DNA of 64,000 nucleotides from assembly GCF_029525575.1 (NCBI RefSeq), contig NZ_JAPDIA010000003.1, forward strand, positions 2,100,214 to 2,164,213, in the 5' to 3' direction. The position numbers were made by a program, and so were the translations under genes. The DNA comes from Cohnella rhizosphaerae (GTDB lineage: Bacteria > Bacillota > Bacilli > Paenibacillales > Paenibacillaceae). Shown here in pieces: positions 1 through 12,100 of the stretch. The notes below the pieces were generated by a model. It saw only the letters and a program-made list of their open reading frames with translations. It was not told the origin of the DNA and made no database searches. Position 1 is the stretch's first letter. Every line of letters begins with the position of its first letter.

Positions 1-428
1 TTGGCGGGAACAGCGTTACGTCTTACGTGTGGCTGCACCATGCGGAGCTGGAATCGTTCCCCGGCGTCGACTATGCGTCGTGGTCGCGGCAGGCGACGGG
101 GATGTGGGACGACTTGCAGGCGCGATTCGCCTCCGTGCCCTATTATCCGAACGTGACGATGGGATGGGACCCGAGTCCGCGCTGCGATCCGGACCTGCCG
201 TACGTCAGAGGGGATTATCCGTATACGCCGGTCGCGACGGACAATACGCCGGCCGCTTTTGAAGCGGCGCTGCGAGAAGCCAAAGCGTATTTGGACCGCA
301 TGCGGCTCTCGCCCCCGATGCTGACCGTCTATGCATGGAACGAATGGACGGAAGGGGGATATCTGGAGCCGGACACCAAGCACGGCATGGGTTATCTGGA
401 AGCGATCCGAAACGTATTTCATTCTTGA
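1..428 (+). CDS. C-terminal part of GH99-like / WbsX-type protein (5' truncated by window edge)
   Basis: The reading frame is open from base 3, so the gene begins outside the window and only its last 141 residues are visible. The end of the protein carries the pattern YAWNEWTEGGYLEP followed by a Gly-Tyr-Leu-Glu-Ala-Ile stretch. This is characteristic of the (beta/alpha)8 domain shared by glycosyltransferase WbsX-like and glycoside hydrolase 99-like proteins, where the last Glu lies in the active-site region. It sits 19 bases upstream of a secreted DUF4038 hydrolase and ahead of a sugar importer, so a role in extracellular glycan breakdown is the natural inference. Substrate cannot be told from this fragment. 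Confidence 0.7.
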   Translation, partial: GGNSVTSYVWLHHAELESFPGVDYASWSRQATGMWDDLQARFASVPYYPNVTMGWDPSPRCDPDLPYVRGDYPYTPVATDNTPAAFEAALREAKAYLDRMRLSPPMLTVYAWNEWTEGGYLEPDTKHGMGYLEAIRNVFHS

Positions 429-447
429 CCGAGAGGGAGAGATTCAG

Positions 448-2558
448 ATGCGAAAAATCGTTTTCTTTTGCGTATTGTTCGGCTCTATGTTGGGATTGGC
501 GGTGCTGGGGGGGGATTCTCCGGCACCCGGACGGCGTATGCCGCCGATTATTCGGTTCAGCAGTGGCAGGCGGTCGAAATTACGCTGAACAGCTCCGTTG
601 CTTACGCGGATCCGTTCAACGGCGTGGACGTGACGGCAACCTTTACGGGGCCGGGCGGCACAGTCATCACGCGTCCGGCGTTCTGGGACGGGGGCAGCGT
701 ATGGAAGATCCGCTTCGCGCCAACGAAGACCGGCAGCTGGACGATGACGACGGCCGCCACGGATACGGCGAATACGGGCCTGCACAACGTGACGAAGACC
801 GTAGATGCCGTGAGCTATACGGGCAGCAAGGATATCTACAAGCACGGCTTCTTAAAAGCGAGCACGAATGGCCGTTACCTCGCCTACGCCGACGGTACGC
901 CGTTCTTTTACCTCGGCGATACGCACTGGATCCTGCCTCATGAGCGGTTCTCCACGTCGAACGCGACAGGCGTCGCTTCGCAGTTCAAGTACACGGTGGA
1001 CAAAAGGGTCGCCCAAGGCTTCACCGTCTACCAGTCTGAGCCGATCTGGCAGCCGCATGGCGGCGGGACGCACGCAGGAGCCGACGAGGAAGCGGTCGCC
1101 AACCTGAGCGACGGCTTTACGAACGCCGATCTTGCAGGCTTCGCGAACCTCGACCGGAAGTTCAAGTACATCGCGGATCAGGGGCTCGTCCATGCGAATG
1201 CGCAGGTGAGCTGGGCGAACGATCCTGCAAGCTACGGCGTCTACACGAATGCGTATATGGCCAAAATCGCGCGTTACTGGGTTGCCCGCTACGGGGCCTA
1301 TCCCGTCATCTGGACGATCGCGCAGGAAATAGACAAAAATCAATACGGCACTTATAATGCGACGACGATCCAGAAATGGTACGCGGTCGGCCAAAGCATC
1401 TCCGACAACGACGCGTACAACCATCCGCTGCTGCCGCACATGGAAGATACGAGCTACACGGTCGCCTCGACCTCGTGGTGGGCGAGCAAAGCCTATCACG
1501 ACGGCTGGGCCGTGCAATGGCAGGGCGACATGACCGGGATGAGCAACGCCAAGAACTTCTGGTACAATCCCGTCGCCAAGCCTTCGGTTCTTTATGAGAG
1601 CGCTTACGATCAATTCTGGACCGACTCCAATGGGGCGTTAGGCGCGGCCTACAAGGCGTTTCAATACGGCATTTACGGCTATGGCTACGGGGCGGCCGGC
1701 GTGTGGAACGACATTTATGCCAAGACGGGAGAGCCGGACGATTATGGCACTGGCTATGAGATGCCGGCCAAATATTACTGGTGGTACGACGGCGCCAACC
1801 TGGCGACCGGGGATCGGCTCTCTTATTTCAAAGCGTTCTATACGAGCCTCGAATGGTGGAAGCTCACGCCGCGGTTCGATGACAACGCTTGGGGTTCTTT
1901 CAGCGACGGATCGCGTTCTCTTCTCTCGTCGGACGGGAACAGCGTCTACGTGGTGTTTTTCTTTAACGGCACGACGGCGTCGGGGACGCTCAAGCAGATG
2001 GACAACAGCCGCCTGTATACGGCGCGATGGTTCAATCCCCGCACCGGCGCGTATACGACGATCTCCGGCGCGGTGCATGCCTCGGGCGGGCTCTGGTCGA
2101 TACCGGGCAAGCCGGATGCCTCCGATTGGGTGCTGCTCGTGCAGAAGACGACCGCCGCGGCGCCGACCAATCTGGCGCTGGGCAAGACGTATTCCAGTTC
2201 GTCTTCGTGGGATGCGAGTCAGATGGCGCCAAAGGCGTTCGACCAGAACTATATCACCGATTGGCAAGCGTGCAACGGCTGCTGGAGCGGGCAATGGCTG
2301 GCCGTCGATTTCGGCGCGAATACGACGTTTAACCAAGTCGTGTTGACCGAATACAACAACCGGACGCAGGGATACCGAATCGAATACTGGAACGGTTCGA
2401 CCTGGCAGACCGCGTATACGGGAACGACGATCGGGGCGACATTCATTCCGAGAGCGCTGACCTTTCCCGCCGTGACGGGGAGCAAAGCGCGGATATACTT
2501 TACGTCCGGCAACGAGAGCGCACCGATCCTTTACGAATTCGAGCTCTATCATCTTTGA
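448..2558 (+). CDS. Secreted DUF5060-DUF4038 glycoside hydrolase (GH140-like) with C-terminal F5/8 type C domain; frameshift at 507-514
   Basis: Starts at ATG 448 after GAGAGGGAGAG. The first 20 codons encode a hydrophobic signal peptide that is out of frame with the rest. Adding one G to the G8 run at 507-514 joins it to a signal-peptidase-like TAYAAD site and gives about 703 residues. The order is DUF5060 (beta sandwich, about 35-120), DUF4038 TIM barrel (about 125-450, with FFYLGDTHW), a collagen-binding-like C-terminal domain, and a discoidin/CBM32-like domain (about 570-700, starting TNLALGKTYSSSS). DUF4038 defines GH140, whose characterised member is an apiosidase acting on rhamnogalacturonan-II. 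The same DUF5060-DUF4038 pair recurs in the wall-anchored protein at 9.1-13.8 kb, so this looks like the soluble partner. Activity on apiose is an inference from the family. Confidence 0.8.
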
Positions 2559-2703
2559 CGCCTCTGGCAGGGGGACAACCGAGACGACAAAGAACAGAAG
2601 TAAAATGGAGCGATGATAAACACGAATGCAAGCATCCAAGCGTTGCGGCAAGGCCACTATACTTTGGAGTGTAAGCCATCATTATTAGAGAGAAGGTATG
2701 TGT

Positions 2704-4089
2704 ATGAAAAAGAGGGCGATGATCCTGTGCGCGCTCACGCTGCTGGCGGGCACCGTGTTCGCGGGCTGCAGCAATTCCAAAAATGCGGGCGGCAGCCCGG
2801 GAGGCTCCGAGACGCCTGCTAGCGCGAGCAGCAGCGCAACGGCTTCCGGAGCGCAGCAAAGCGAAGGCGTTTCCAACGACAAGAAGTTTACGATTCGTGC
2901 CGGCGCCTGGTTCCTGGATGACCGGGCATACCAAGTAGCATTTAAAAAGGCGATCGAGGATGGTTACAAGAAGCTGTATCCGAACGCCAAGATTCAATGG
3001 GACGTTACGCTTGGGGCGACTTACTTCGACAAGCTGAAAGCGCAATTCGCCTCCGATACGGCGCCGGACGTGACGTTCTACCAGACGCTCGACTACGCAA
3101 AAGCCGGCAATTTGCTGGACCTCTCGAACGAGCCTTGGGTTTCCAAAATGTCCGAATCGTCGAAGAAGGATCCTACCTTGAACTATGAAGGCAAGATATA
3201 CGGAGCGTCGGGCTGGGGCTACCTGGCCGGAGGCATATGGTACAACCAGAAGCTGTTCGACGAATTGGGCATTCAGCCGCCCAAGACGGTGCAGGAATTT
3301 CTTGACGCTTGCGAAAAAATCAAGGCGGCCGGCAAAACGCCGATCGCGCTCGGCTTCAAGGACTTGTGGACCGCGGATATGTTTCTCATGTGCTGGCTGC
3401 AGTCGTATACGTTCCCGAACGATCCGGACTTTGGCAAAAAGCTGTACGACGGGACCATCAAGTTCGACGACGCCACCATTCAAAAGGTCTATCAGAACAT
3501 CGAGACGATGAAAAGCAAGGGCTACTTTAACGAAAACGCGCTTAGCATAGACTGGCCGCAATCGGCGCAGCTATTCGCTTCCGGCGAAGCGGCGATGATC
3601 GTTCAAGGCCCGTGGATGCCTGCCTCGAATAAAGAAAATATCGCCAAGGGCGGTTATGATTCGTTCCAGATCGGCTTCTTCCCGTTCATGGACGATCAGG
3701 GCCATCAAAGCCTTGTCGTGAACTCCGGCAGCGGGCTGGGCATCAACGCCAAGACCAAGCTGGTCCAAGAATCCAAAGACCTTGTCAACCTGATTCTGAG
3801 CCCTGAAATTATGGGCCCGTGGCAGGAAGGAGAAGGCAGCCTGCCTACGCTTGAGGGCGTGGAAGTGAAAAGCACGGATCCGGTTAACGATACGGTTAAG
3901 CAGTATTTGGACAGCGGTCTTACGCTCCCTTACAAACTGAGCGCATTTATGCCGGCCAGCGCAAGCAATGCCATGATCGACGTTCTGACCAAGGTCGTCT
4001 CGGGCGTCAAGTTCAATCCTTCTGATCTGCAGGCGGCGCAGAACGCCATGGAAAAGGATAAAGCGACAGTCGTGCTGCCGCAAAGCTGA
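2704..4089 (+). CDS. ABC sugar transporter extracellular binding lipoprotein
   Basis: A 461-residue family-1 extracellular solute-binding protein. It begins with a lipoprotein signal peptide (MKKRAMILCALTLLAGTVFAGC), with Cys 23 as the lipidated residue, then a Gly/Ser/Ala-rich linker and a two-lobed sugar-binding fold. ATG 2704 is chosen over ATG 2698 because AGAAGG at 2691-2696 lies 7 bases from it and only 1 base from the earlier ATG. The two permease genes follow after a strong stem-loop. No ATPase gene is in the locus, which is normal for CUT1 importers that share an MsmX-type ATPase. It probably captures the oligosaccharide released by the neighbouring hydrolases. Confidence 0.9.
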   Translation: MKKRAMILCALTLLAGTVFAGCSNSKNAGGSPGGSETPASASSSATASGAQQSEGVSNDKKFTIRAGAWFLDDRAYQVAFKKAIEDGYKKLYPNAKIQWDVTLGATYFDKLKAQFASDTAPDVTFYQTLDYAKAGNLLDLSNEPWVSKMSESSKKDPTLNYEGKIYGASGWGYLAGGIWYNQKLFDELGIQPPKTVQEFLDACEKIKAAGKTPIALGFKDLWTADMFLMCWLQSYTFPNDPDFGKKLYDGTIKFDDATIQKVYQNIETMKSKGYFNENALSIDWPQSAQLFASGEAAMIVQGPWMPASNKENIAKGGYDSFQIGFFPFMDDQGHQSLVVNSGSGLGINAKTKLVQESKDLVNLILSPEIMGPWQEGEGSLPTLEGVEVKSTDPVNDTVKQYLDSGLTLPYKLSAFMPASASNAMIDVLTKVVSGVKFNPSDLQAAQNAMEKDKATVVLPQS

Positions 4090-4137
4090 TTCTGCCTGAA
4101 CAAAGGCAATATAGGCTTTATCGTCTTAAGCCGCTAC

Positions 4138-4166
4138 CGTTCAACCGCAGTTGCTGCGGTTGAACG
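4138..4166 (+). other. Intercistronic stem-loop between binding-protein and permease genes
   Basis: A perfect 12-bp inverted repeat (CGTTCAACCGCA, 5-base loop, TGCGGTTGAACG) lies between the binding-protein stop and the first permease. No U-tract follows it. This is the usual layout of an mRNA-stabilising or partly terminating hairpin that keeps binding-protein levels above permease levels. Confidence 0.7.
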
Positions 4167-4196
4167 CATTAATACTTGAGAGAGGGAATTGCGGCG

Positions 4197-5078
4197 ATGA
4201 ATTTGAAGCGAAAGCAGGTCGTGGCGGCGAGCCTTTTTTTTTAGTTCCCGCAGCCGCCATTTTTCTTTTGTTTTTCTATGTTCCTTTTATCCAAAGCATT
4301 TATTATTCGTTCACCGACTGGAGCGGAATCGGGGCACCGAAATTCATCGGTTGGGATAATTACGCGCATGTCTGGAAAGATCCGCATATGACGGAAGGGC
4401 TTAAAAATTCGTTGAAGATGGCGATATTCGGCCTTCTCGTGCAGAACTCGCTGGCGCTGCTCGTCGCGATCTCGCTCAATCGGCAATTTCGTACGCGCTC
4501 CTTCATTCGAACGGCTTTTTATTTGCCGGTCATCATCAGTCTGGTCGTGGCGTCCGTCGTATGGGGGCAGATGCTGCAATTCGATGGATTTATCAATGCG
4601 GTGTTGAGCCAATTCGGATTCGGAGCCATTACGGAAGATTGGCTTGGCAATGTGAAGACTTCCTTCCCGGCCATCATCTTGCTGACGCAATGGCAGGCGA
4701 TCGGCTATTGCGCCATTATCTACCTGGCCGGCCTGCAGGCGATTCCCAAGGACATGTACGAAGCCGCGGAAATCGAAGGTGCAAGGGGCTTGTCGCTATT
4801 CCGTTACATTACCCTGCCTATGCTTATGCCGGCTGTATCTATCGTGCTCTTCCTTACGGTGGTCGGCGCGCTTAAGCTGTTCGATTTGCCTTATATTCTG
4901 ACCAACGGCGGTCCGGGCACCTCATCGTATACGCTCTTTTTTGGCGGTGTACAATGCGGCGTTCAAGGAAAACAATTACGGTTATGCTACCGCGGGCGGC
5001 ATCGTGCTGGCCATCTTTATCGTCATGGTATCCATCGTACAATTGACCTTCACGCGCCGAAAGGAGGTCGAGCTCTGA
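4197..5078 (+). CDS. ABC sugar transporter permease 1 (MsmF/UgpA type); two homopolymer frameshifts
   Basis: ATG 4197 follows GAGAGGGAATTGCGGCG. Read literally the frame stops at once. Adding one T to the T9 run at 4234-4242 and removing one T from the T6 run at 4937-4942 gives a 293-residue CUT1-family inner-membrane permease with six predicted helices. The EAA loop that contacts the ATPase is visible as DMYEAAEIEGARGLSLFRYI. The C-terminus LTFTRRKEVEL is typical for the family. Its stop overlaps the start of permease 2 (TGATG at 5076-5080), so the two are translationally coupled. It forms the transport channel for the sugar bound by the upstream lipoprotein. Confidence 0.85.
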
Positions 5079-5902
5079 TGAACGATGCCAAGCGGGCTTC
5101 TCTCGGCATGGAGATTGTGCTGATCGTAGCGGCATTGCTATTTTTGCTGCCGGTGCTGTACTTGTTCGCCATGACGTTTAAGGAGCCCGGCATCTTCTAC
5201 AAGCCGCTTAAATTGCCTGATCAGCTGTATTTGGAGTATTACAAGCAGGCGCTGGGCGTGGAATTTTTCCGCAGCTTGTGGAACACGCTGCTCATCACGA
5301 TCGGCGGCTTGTCGCTGACCATTTTCGTCGCCTCCATGGCCGGATATGCGCTGTCGCGCCGAAAGGAACGGGGCTTCCAGATTTTTTTCTACTTGTTTAT
5401 GTCTGGCATGATCATTCCGACCGTAGGCTCGCTCATTCCCTTGTTTAAACTGGCGACTTCTCTTCATCTGATCAATACGCGACTCTTGCTCGTCTTCTTA
5501 TACACGGCAGGGTTCATTCCGTTTGCTTCCTTTCTCTACTCTGCGTTTACAAAGTCGATTCCGCGCGAGTTGGAAGAGTCGGCAAATATAGATGGCTGCG
5601 GATCCATTCGGACGTTCTGGGTCATTATTTTTCCCTTGCTGCTGCCGGCTACCGGTACTTTTATTCTAACGAACGCCTATGGAATCTGGAATGACTTCCT
5701 GACGCCGCTTATTTTCCTGAATTCGCCGGAGAAAATGACGCTGATGCCGATGATCGTGCAGTTTATTTTCAACAAGCAGTCCACCAATTTCGGCCCCGTA
5801 TTCGCAATCAGCGTCCTGGCGATGCTGCCTCTGCTCCTTTTTTTCATATTGACGCAGAAACATATGCTTAAAGGGCTCGTTATGGGCTCGGTCAAAGGAT
5901 AA
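5078..5902 (+). CDS. ABC sugar transporter permease 2 (MsmG/UgpE type)
   Basis: A 274-residue inner-membrane permease of the CUT1 family with about six hydrophobic helices. The EAA motif is visible as ELEESANIDGCGSIRTFWVI about 80 residues from the C-terminus, and the family-typical ending (KGLVMGSVKG) is present. Its ATG overlaps the TGA of permease 1. AAAGGAGGTCGAGCTCTG just upstream supplies the ribosome binding site. With permease 1 and the binding lipoprotein it makes a complete importer except for the ATPase. Confidence 0.92.
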   Translation: MNDAKRASLGMEIVLIVAALLFLLPVLYLFAMTFKEPGIFYKPLKLPDQLYLEYYKQALGVEFFRSLWNTLLITIGGLSLTIFVASMAGYALSRRKERGFQIFFYLFMSGMIIPTVGSLIPLFKLATSLHLINTRLLLVFLYTAGFIPFASFLYSAFTKSIPRELEESANIDGCGSIRTFWVIIFPLLLPATGTFILTNAYGIWNDFLTPLIFLNSPEKMTLMPMIVQFIFNKQSTNFGPVFAISVLAMLPLLLFFILTQKHMLKGLVMGSVKG

Positions 5903-5965
5903 GCAAACAGGGCTGCACCAGCGAGACAAACTTGAGACGGGTTTGAGAGGAGCAATAGCAGCTAA

Positions 5966-8900
5966 ATGAAGGAACTATTTTCAAAGTTTAAAAATCCCGG
6001 CAATGAATATCGGGGCAAGCCCTTCTGGTCCTGGAACGGGGAGCTTGATCGCGAAGAGATGCTCAGGCAAATCGACGTCTTCGAGCAAATGGGGTTCGGC
6101 GGCTTTTTTTATGCACTCGCGGACCGGCTTGATCACGGAATACTTGGGAGACGAATGGTTCGAGCTGACGAAGGCTTGCGCGGAAGAAGCGCAGAAACGG
6201 GGGGATGGAGGCCTGGCTGTACGATGAAGACCGATGGCCGAGCGGCACCGCCGGAGGGATGGTCACAGAGGAGCCGCGATTCCGCCGGAAGTTTGTGAAG
6301 ATGCAGATTGTTCCTTCAGATCAAGCTCGCTGGCAGGATTCATGGATCGCCGCCTTCGCATGCAGGCTGGAAGACAACGCTTATTATGACGGTCGAAGAT
6401 TAAGGGAAGAGGACTTGTTAGTACCTGTGACAGAATCAAGCGTGATTGCCTTCGAGATCGTCGAGATGGAAGCCGACAGTTTTTATAATGGACAGACCTA
6501 TGTGGATACGATGAACCGCGAAGCCACGGAAGCATTTATAAAGATCACGCACGAACAGTACAAGAGCCGCGTGGGAGACCTGTTCGGGAAGGCAATCGCA
6601 GGCATATTCACGGACGAACCCCATCGCGGACCGCTTATGACCTCCTTCAGCATTACCAACGCGTCCCCTGAGTTTTTGCTTCCTTGGACGTATGAGCTGT
6701 TTGAACGCTTCTCTGTCAAATTCGGTTACGATTTGTTGGATCGGCTGCCCGAGGTGTTCTTGTTGCCGGAAGGTCGAAGGATCTCGCAAGTGAAATGGCA
6801 TGTGGTGGACCTGCTGCAGGAGCTGTTTATCGACGGCTACGCAAAGCCGCTGGACGAGTGGTGCCGTTCGAACGGCTTGGTGCTAACCGGGCATGTTCTG
6901 CACGAGGATTCTCTTAGCGCGCAGACGGCCATGATCGGATCTGTCATGCGTTACTACGAGCATATGGCATATCCGGGCATCGATATCCTGAACGAAGGGA
7001 ACCGATGCTATTGGGTAGCCAAGCAGTTGTCGTCGGTAGCCAGACAAATCGGGCGGAAGTGGCTGCTGTCCGAATTGTACGGCTGCACCGGCTGGCAGAT
7101 GCCGCTCGAAGGTCACAAAGCGGTCGGGAATTGGCAGACGCTGTTCGGGATTAACTTGCGTTGTCACCACTTGTCCTGGTACACGATGGAGGGCGAGTCG
7201 AAGCGGGATTTTCCCGCCAGCATCTCGTTCCAGTCGGCATGGTGGAAAGACTATCGGACGGTGGAAACCTATTTCGCCAGGCTAGGAACGGTAATGAGCC
7301 ATGGGGAACCGCAATGCGAGCTTCTGGTCATTCATCCGATCGAGAGCGTATGGTGTCAGGTCCGTGCCGGGTGGGCCGACTCCCTGGAAGCCAATACGCC
7401 GGAAATCCGGCTGCTGGAAACGCAATTCGCCGATGTATTCCATTGGCTCGCGGGCTCGCGGGTCGACTTCGATTACGGAGACGAGGAGATCATGCAGCGG
7501 CTGTCCGCGGTCGCACGGGATGAAGATGGCCATGCGGTGTTCAGAGTCGGTAAAGCAGTCTACAGAACGGTTCTGATTGCGGGCATGACGACGATCCGTT
7601 CTACGACATTGCGGCTGCTGGAGGAATTCCGGAATGCCGGAGGTACGGTTATCTTCGCAGGAGAAGCGCCTGCATACGTGAATGCCGAGCCCTCGAGCGA
7701 ATGCCGGGAGCTTGCCGAGCAGTCGGTGCAACTGCCGCTGCTTGAAGAAGCGGTATCACAGATCGGGATTCATCTGCAGGGTAGGCAGGTGTCTGTATGC
7801 GACGAGCAAGGAAGGCCGATGGCCGACATCTTCGCGCAGGTTCGTAAAGACAACGAAAATACGTATGTCATTTTACTCAACATCAATCGAGAAATCGATT
7901 ATTCGAACGTGAAAGTGCATATTCCGTATATCGGATGCGTGGAAGAATGGAACTGTATGACCGGAGAACGGTTTGCGGTGCCTTCCAAGCAGATTGGGGA
8001 CTCGACACAACTTATCGCCGATTTCCCCCCGGCAGGCGAGCGGATATTCGTACTTGCCAAACAACAGGATGAAGAACTGCCACATCGGAGCAGCGTGCAG
8101 ACTGCGGCGATATATGAACTCAAAGGCCCTTATTCGTTCACGCTTGATGAGCCGAATGTATGCGTACTGGATCGCGCTTCTTACAGGCTGGGCGAAAACG
8201 AATGGGAAGAGGCGTGCGAGATTTTGAAGCTGGACCGCAAAGTCCGCCAAGAACTCGGTTTCCCCTTCCGCTCGGGTGATATGGTGCAGCCTTGGCATGT
8301 CATTAAACATAAATCGCCGACGCATCATCTCGGACACCAATTAACGCTGGCTTATGACTTTTATCGACAAGGGGCAGCTGCTGTTGATTGCTGGCTTGCC
8401 GTAGAGAGACCGGAACAGAAAAACATTGCCGTCAATGGTGAAACGCTCACGTTGCAGGACAACACGGAATGGTGGGTCGACCCGGTATTCCGAACGATCC
8501 CGATTCCGGCGGCATATCTTCGGGATGGAGAGAACCGGATCGAGATAACGGTTGACTTCGACGCGGCAACGGACTTGGAGGCGGTCTATCTGCTCGGCCG
8601 CTTCGGCGTAGAGGTGCAGGGGACGAGAAAAACAATCCGCGATCTGCCGGATCGGCTCGCAATCGGCAATCTGGCGGACCAGGGACTGCCGTTCTACGGC
8701 GGGACAGTCAGCTATGAGCTGCCATACGATTCGTTCATCGAACAGGTCATGGCGCATTATGAATCGATCGGAGGATCCTCGATTTCATTGGAGATACCCG
8801 CTTACGAAGGTGCATGCCTAAGAGTGGGAAGCCCAAACGCGGCGATGTCCACAATCCCCTGGAAGCCTAATGTAACCGATGTTTCTGAAATCGTTTTCTC

Positions 8901-9102
8901 CAAAGCGCCGCTATGGCTGGATGTCGTTCTGACCCGGAGGAATACGTTCGGTCCGCTGCATATGGAGCCGATCTACAGTTCTTCATATGGCCCGGACCAT
9001 TGGTTAACGGAGGGAGATTTCTTCAAGGAGCATTACATGCTGGTCCCTTCAGGGCTCATGCAGAGCCCGCGGCTTTTGTTGCAAACCCAGAAGGCATACT
9101 GA
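5966..9102 (+). CDS. GH106-type alpha-L-rhamnosidase-like glycosyl hydrolase; two frameshifts near its 5' end
   Basis: A protein of about 1044 residues after removing one T from the run at 6114-6120 and one G from 6199-6204. The repaired N-terminus (PFWSWNGEL, then MGFGGFFMHSRTGL, then EAWLYDEDRWPSG) is the classic opening of the glycosyl hydrolase 106 family. Further on, GIFTDEPHRG, TGHVLHEDSL and LLSELYGCTGW match barrel segments that carry family active-site acids. The C-terminal third resembles beta-sandwich domains. No signal peptide is seen, so the enzyme should be cytoplasmic, acting on imported oligosaccharides. It follows the permeases by 63 bases and is probably in the same transcript. 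Rhamnose specificity is inferred from the family. Confidence 0.85.
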
Positions 9103-9117
9103 GGAGTGAATCGAATC

Positions 9118-12100
9118 GTGGTGAAGAAACCGATAGTAAGACGGATTGCAACATTTATTCTGCTGTGTCTGATTGTACAGGTTTTCCCTGTCGGCGTTAC
9201 GCAAGCCGAAGAAAGCAAGGCATACAGCGAAGCGCCGACAGAATCCCATCTAGTTTCAAATGGAGCTTCTGTTAACGTGCTTAACGGCATGGTATTCCAC
9301 GAAGGCGATCCGGCTAACTTGACGGACGGCAAGGCGGATACGCTGACCGGGGGCTATGGACTTGTCGACTTCTATGTGGACCTGGGACGTAAATTGCCTT
9401 TAACTTATGTGAATATTTCGTTCAGTCGGATGTGGGACGGCGTCAATACGGTTTATGTCTCGGATGATGCTCAGAGCTGGCAGCAGGTTATTGCCGGTTC
9501 AGGCAGTCAGTACGAGTATATCAAGGATACGGCCGCTACCAACGGAGAAACCCAGCCGAACGAGTTCGGGGCGCTGTTGCCCGAAGGAACCGAGGGGAGA
9601 TATGTCCGCATATCGACCAAGGATTGGGCGAATTTTTATGAGCTGCGGGTGTATTCCTCACAGGAGGTTGCTGCTCCGAATACCGATTACAGCGAAGCGC
9701 CTTCCGGATTAAGAATCGTCTCCACAGGGGCTCAGGTTACCGGCTATAACGGCATGAAATTTAACGATGGCGATCCGGTTAACCTGACGGACGGCAATCC
9801 TGCAACGATGGCGGGGGGGCTACGGTCTGGTCGATATGTACGTGGATCTGGGCCGCAAGCTTAAGCTCGATTATGTAAAGGTGCTCTTCAACCGGATGTG
9901 GCACGGGACGAATAAGCTCTATGTGTCGGACGATGCCGTGCATTGGACGGCCGTCTTGAGCGGCAACGGGGCCGAGTACGACTATATGAAGGATAAAACC
10001 GCTACGGACGGAGAGCGTCAGCCGAACGAGCTGGGGGCGCTGCTTCCCGAAGGGACGGAAGGCAGATATGTTCGTTTGACGGCTCGCGATTGGGCGAACG
10101 TATATGAATGGCAAGTCTATTCTTCTCAGCCGATTGCGGCGGAGAGCATCTTGGTAAGAGGACCGGCGAAGCTTGAGGTCGTCAACGGGCTGTCCATGAA
10201 AATGAATGCCGAAGTTCAACCCTCTACGGCTACGGAGTCATCGGTTACGTGGAGCGTATATGCTAAAAACGGTTCGCCAGGCGCAGCGGTTATCGATCCT
10301 GCGACCGGTCTGCTGACTGCCAAGTCGCCGGGTATCGTAACCGTAGAAGCGACGGCTGCGGACGGTTCGGGAATAACCGGTTCAACCGACGTGGTCATTT
10401 TGCCTGAGGCGGAAGTGTGGCGAGAAATCGAGATGGCGTTCGAAAGCGGGAAGTCTTATGGAGATCCTTTCCTGGATGTGGACGTAACCGCTACCTTTAC
10501 GGGACCGAACGGCGAGGTATTAACCCGGCCGGCTTTCTGGGACGGAGGGAATACGTGGAAAGTCAGATTTGCCCCTACTGCACCGGGAAAATGGAAAGTA
10601 ACGACGGTATCGAACGATATCGGGGACGAAGGCTTGAATCGGACGGCGCCGGTCGCGTTTACGGCGGTGCCTTACGAGGGAACGCTGGAAATCTATAAGC
10701 GGGGCTTTCTAACAACCGGCGAAAACAAGCGTTATTTTATGTACCATGACCAGACGCCCTTTTTCTATTTGGGAGACACGCACTGGCTCATGCCGGACGA
10801 GGAATTTGAATCGTCCAATGTCGACGGCATCGATTCTCAATTCAAATATGCGGTCGACCATCGCGTCAGCCAAGGCTATACCGTCTATCAATCGGAGCCG
10901 CTGTACGCCAACGGGATCGGTCTGAATGTGGCGCGGGGCATACAATCGGACAGCTTGGCCAAGCTTGCGGATATCGACCGGAAATTTCAATATGTCGCGG
11001 ATGCGGGGCTTGTACATGCGAACGCGGCGTTGACCTTCCATAGCGTGCTGAATGTGACCGATCCCGATTTGCTCCAGCGTTTGGGCAGGTACTGGCAGGC
11101 CAGGTACGGCGCTTACCCGGTATTATGGACGACGGCGCAGGAAGTAGATCCTCCCGTATTCAATAGCGACGATAAGTACTGGCACTTCGTAGCCCAGGGC
11201 ATACACGACAGCGACAGCTACAAGCAGCCGCTAACCGCCCACATGGCGGTGGTGCCGACGTTCGAGACGACATGGGGAGATAAGCCGTATCATTCTTGGT
11301 TTGCGGCACAAATTTTGACCTTTACCAAGGAACTGTTTGCGTCCTATATGGCGTTTCCGATCATTAAACCGATCATCACTTATGAATCGGCTTACGAGCA
11401 TAACGGGGTGACGTCCGATAAGGCGCGCACAGCGCCGTACATCGCATTCCAGAACGGCTCGTTCGGCTTCGGCTACGGCGCCCAAGGGGTATGGGCGATT
11501 CAGCATTCGCCGGACGACTGGTTCCACTATGGCCCTTATTACCGCTGGTTCGATGGGCTGCAAGCAACGGCGGGCAGCCAGATGACTTACTTTAAACGCT
11601 TCTATTCGGATATGGAATGGTGGAAGCTGACACCCGTGTTCAGCGACACCAGCTATGCGGACTTCGCGGCCGATGCCCAATCGTTCCTAAGTACGATCGG
11701 CAACCATACGTATGTCGCCTATTTCGCCGACAGCTCCAAGAAGACAGGGAAGCTGAAAAGGATGGGGAATACAACCTATAAAGCGCAATGGTACAACACG
11801 AGGACGGGCGAATATACGCTCATTTCCGATCAAGTGGTACCGATTAACGGGGGAGTGGATCGTTCCCGAGAAGCCGGACAAGCAAGATTGGATATTGCTG
11901 GTCGCCTCGGCCCAATCCGCCGTTGCACCCAAGCTCACGGTATCCAGCGAGAACAATGCGACAACGATTTTTACGCAGCATGGCAAACTTCAGATGACGG
12001 CGAATCTTGCCGGCAGCGACAGGACGAACGACGTGAACTGGAGCGTGGTCAATCCGGACGGCTCGGTTACCGATCTGGCTTCGATTGATGCGTCCGGTAT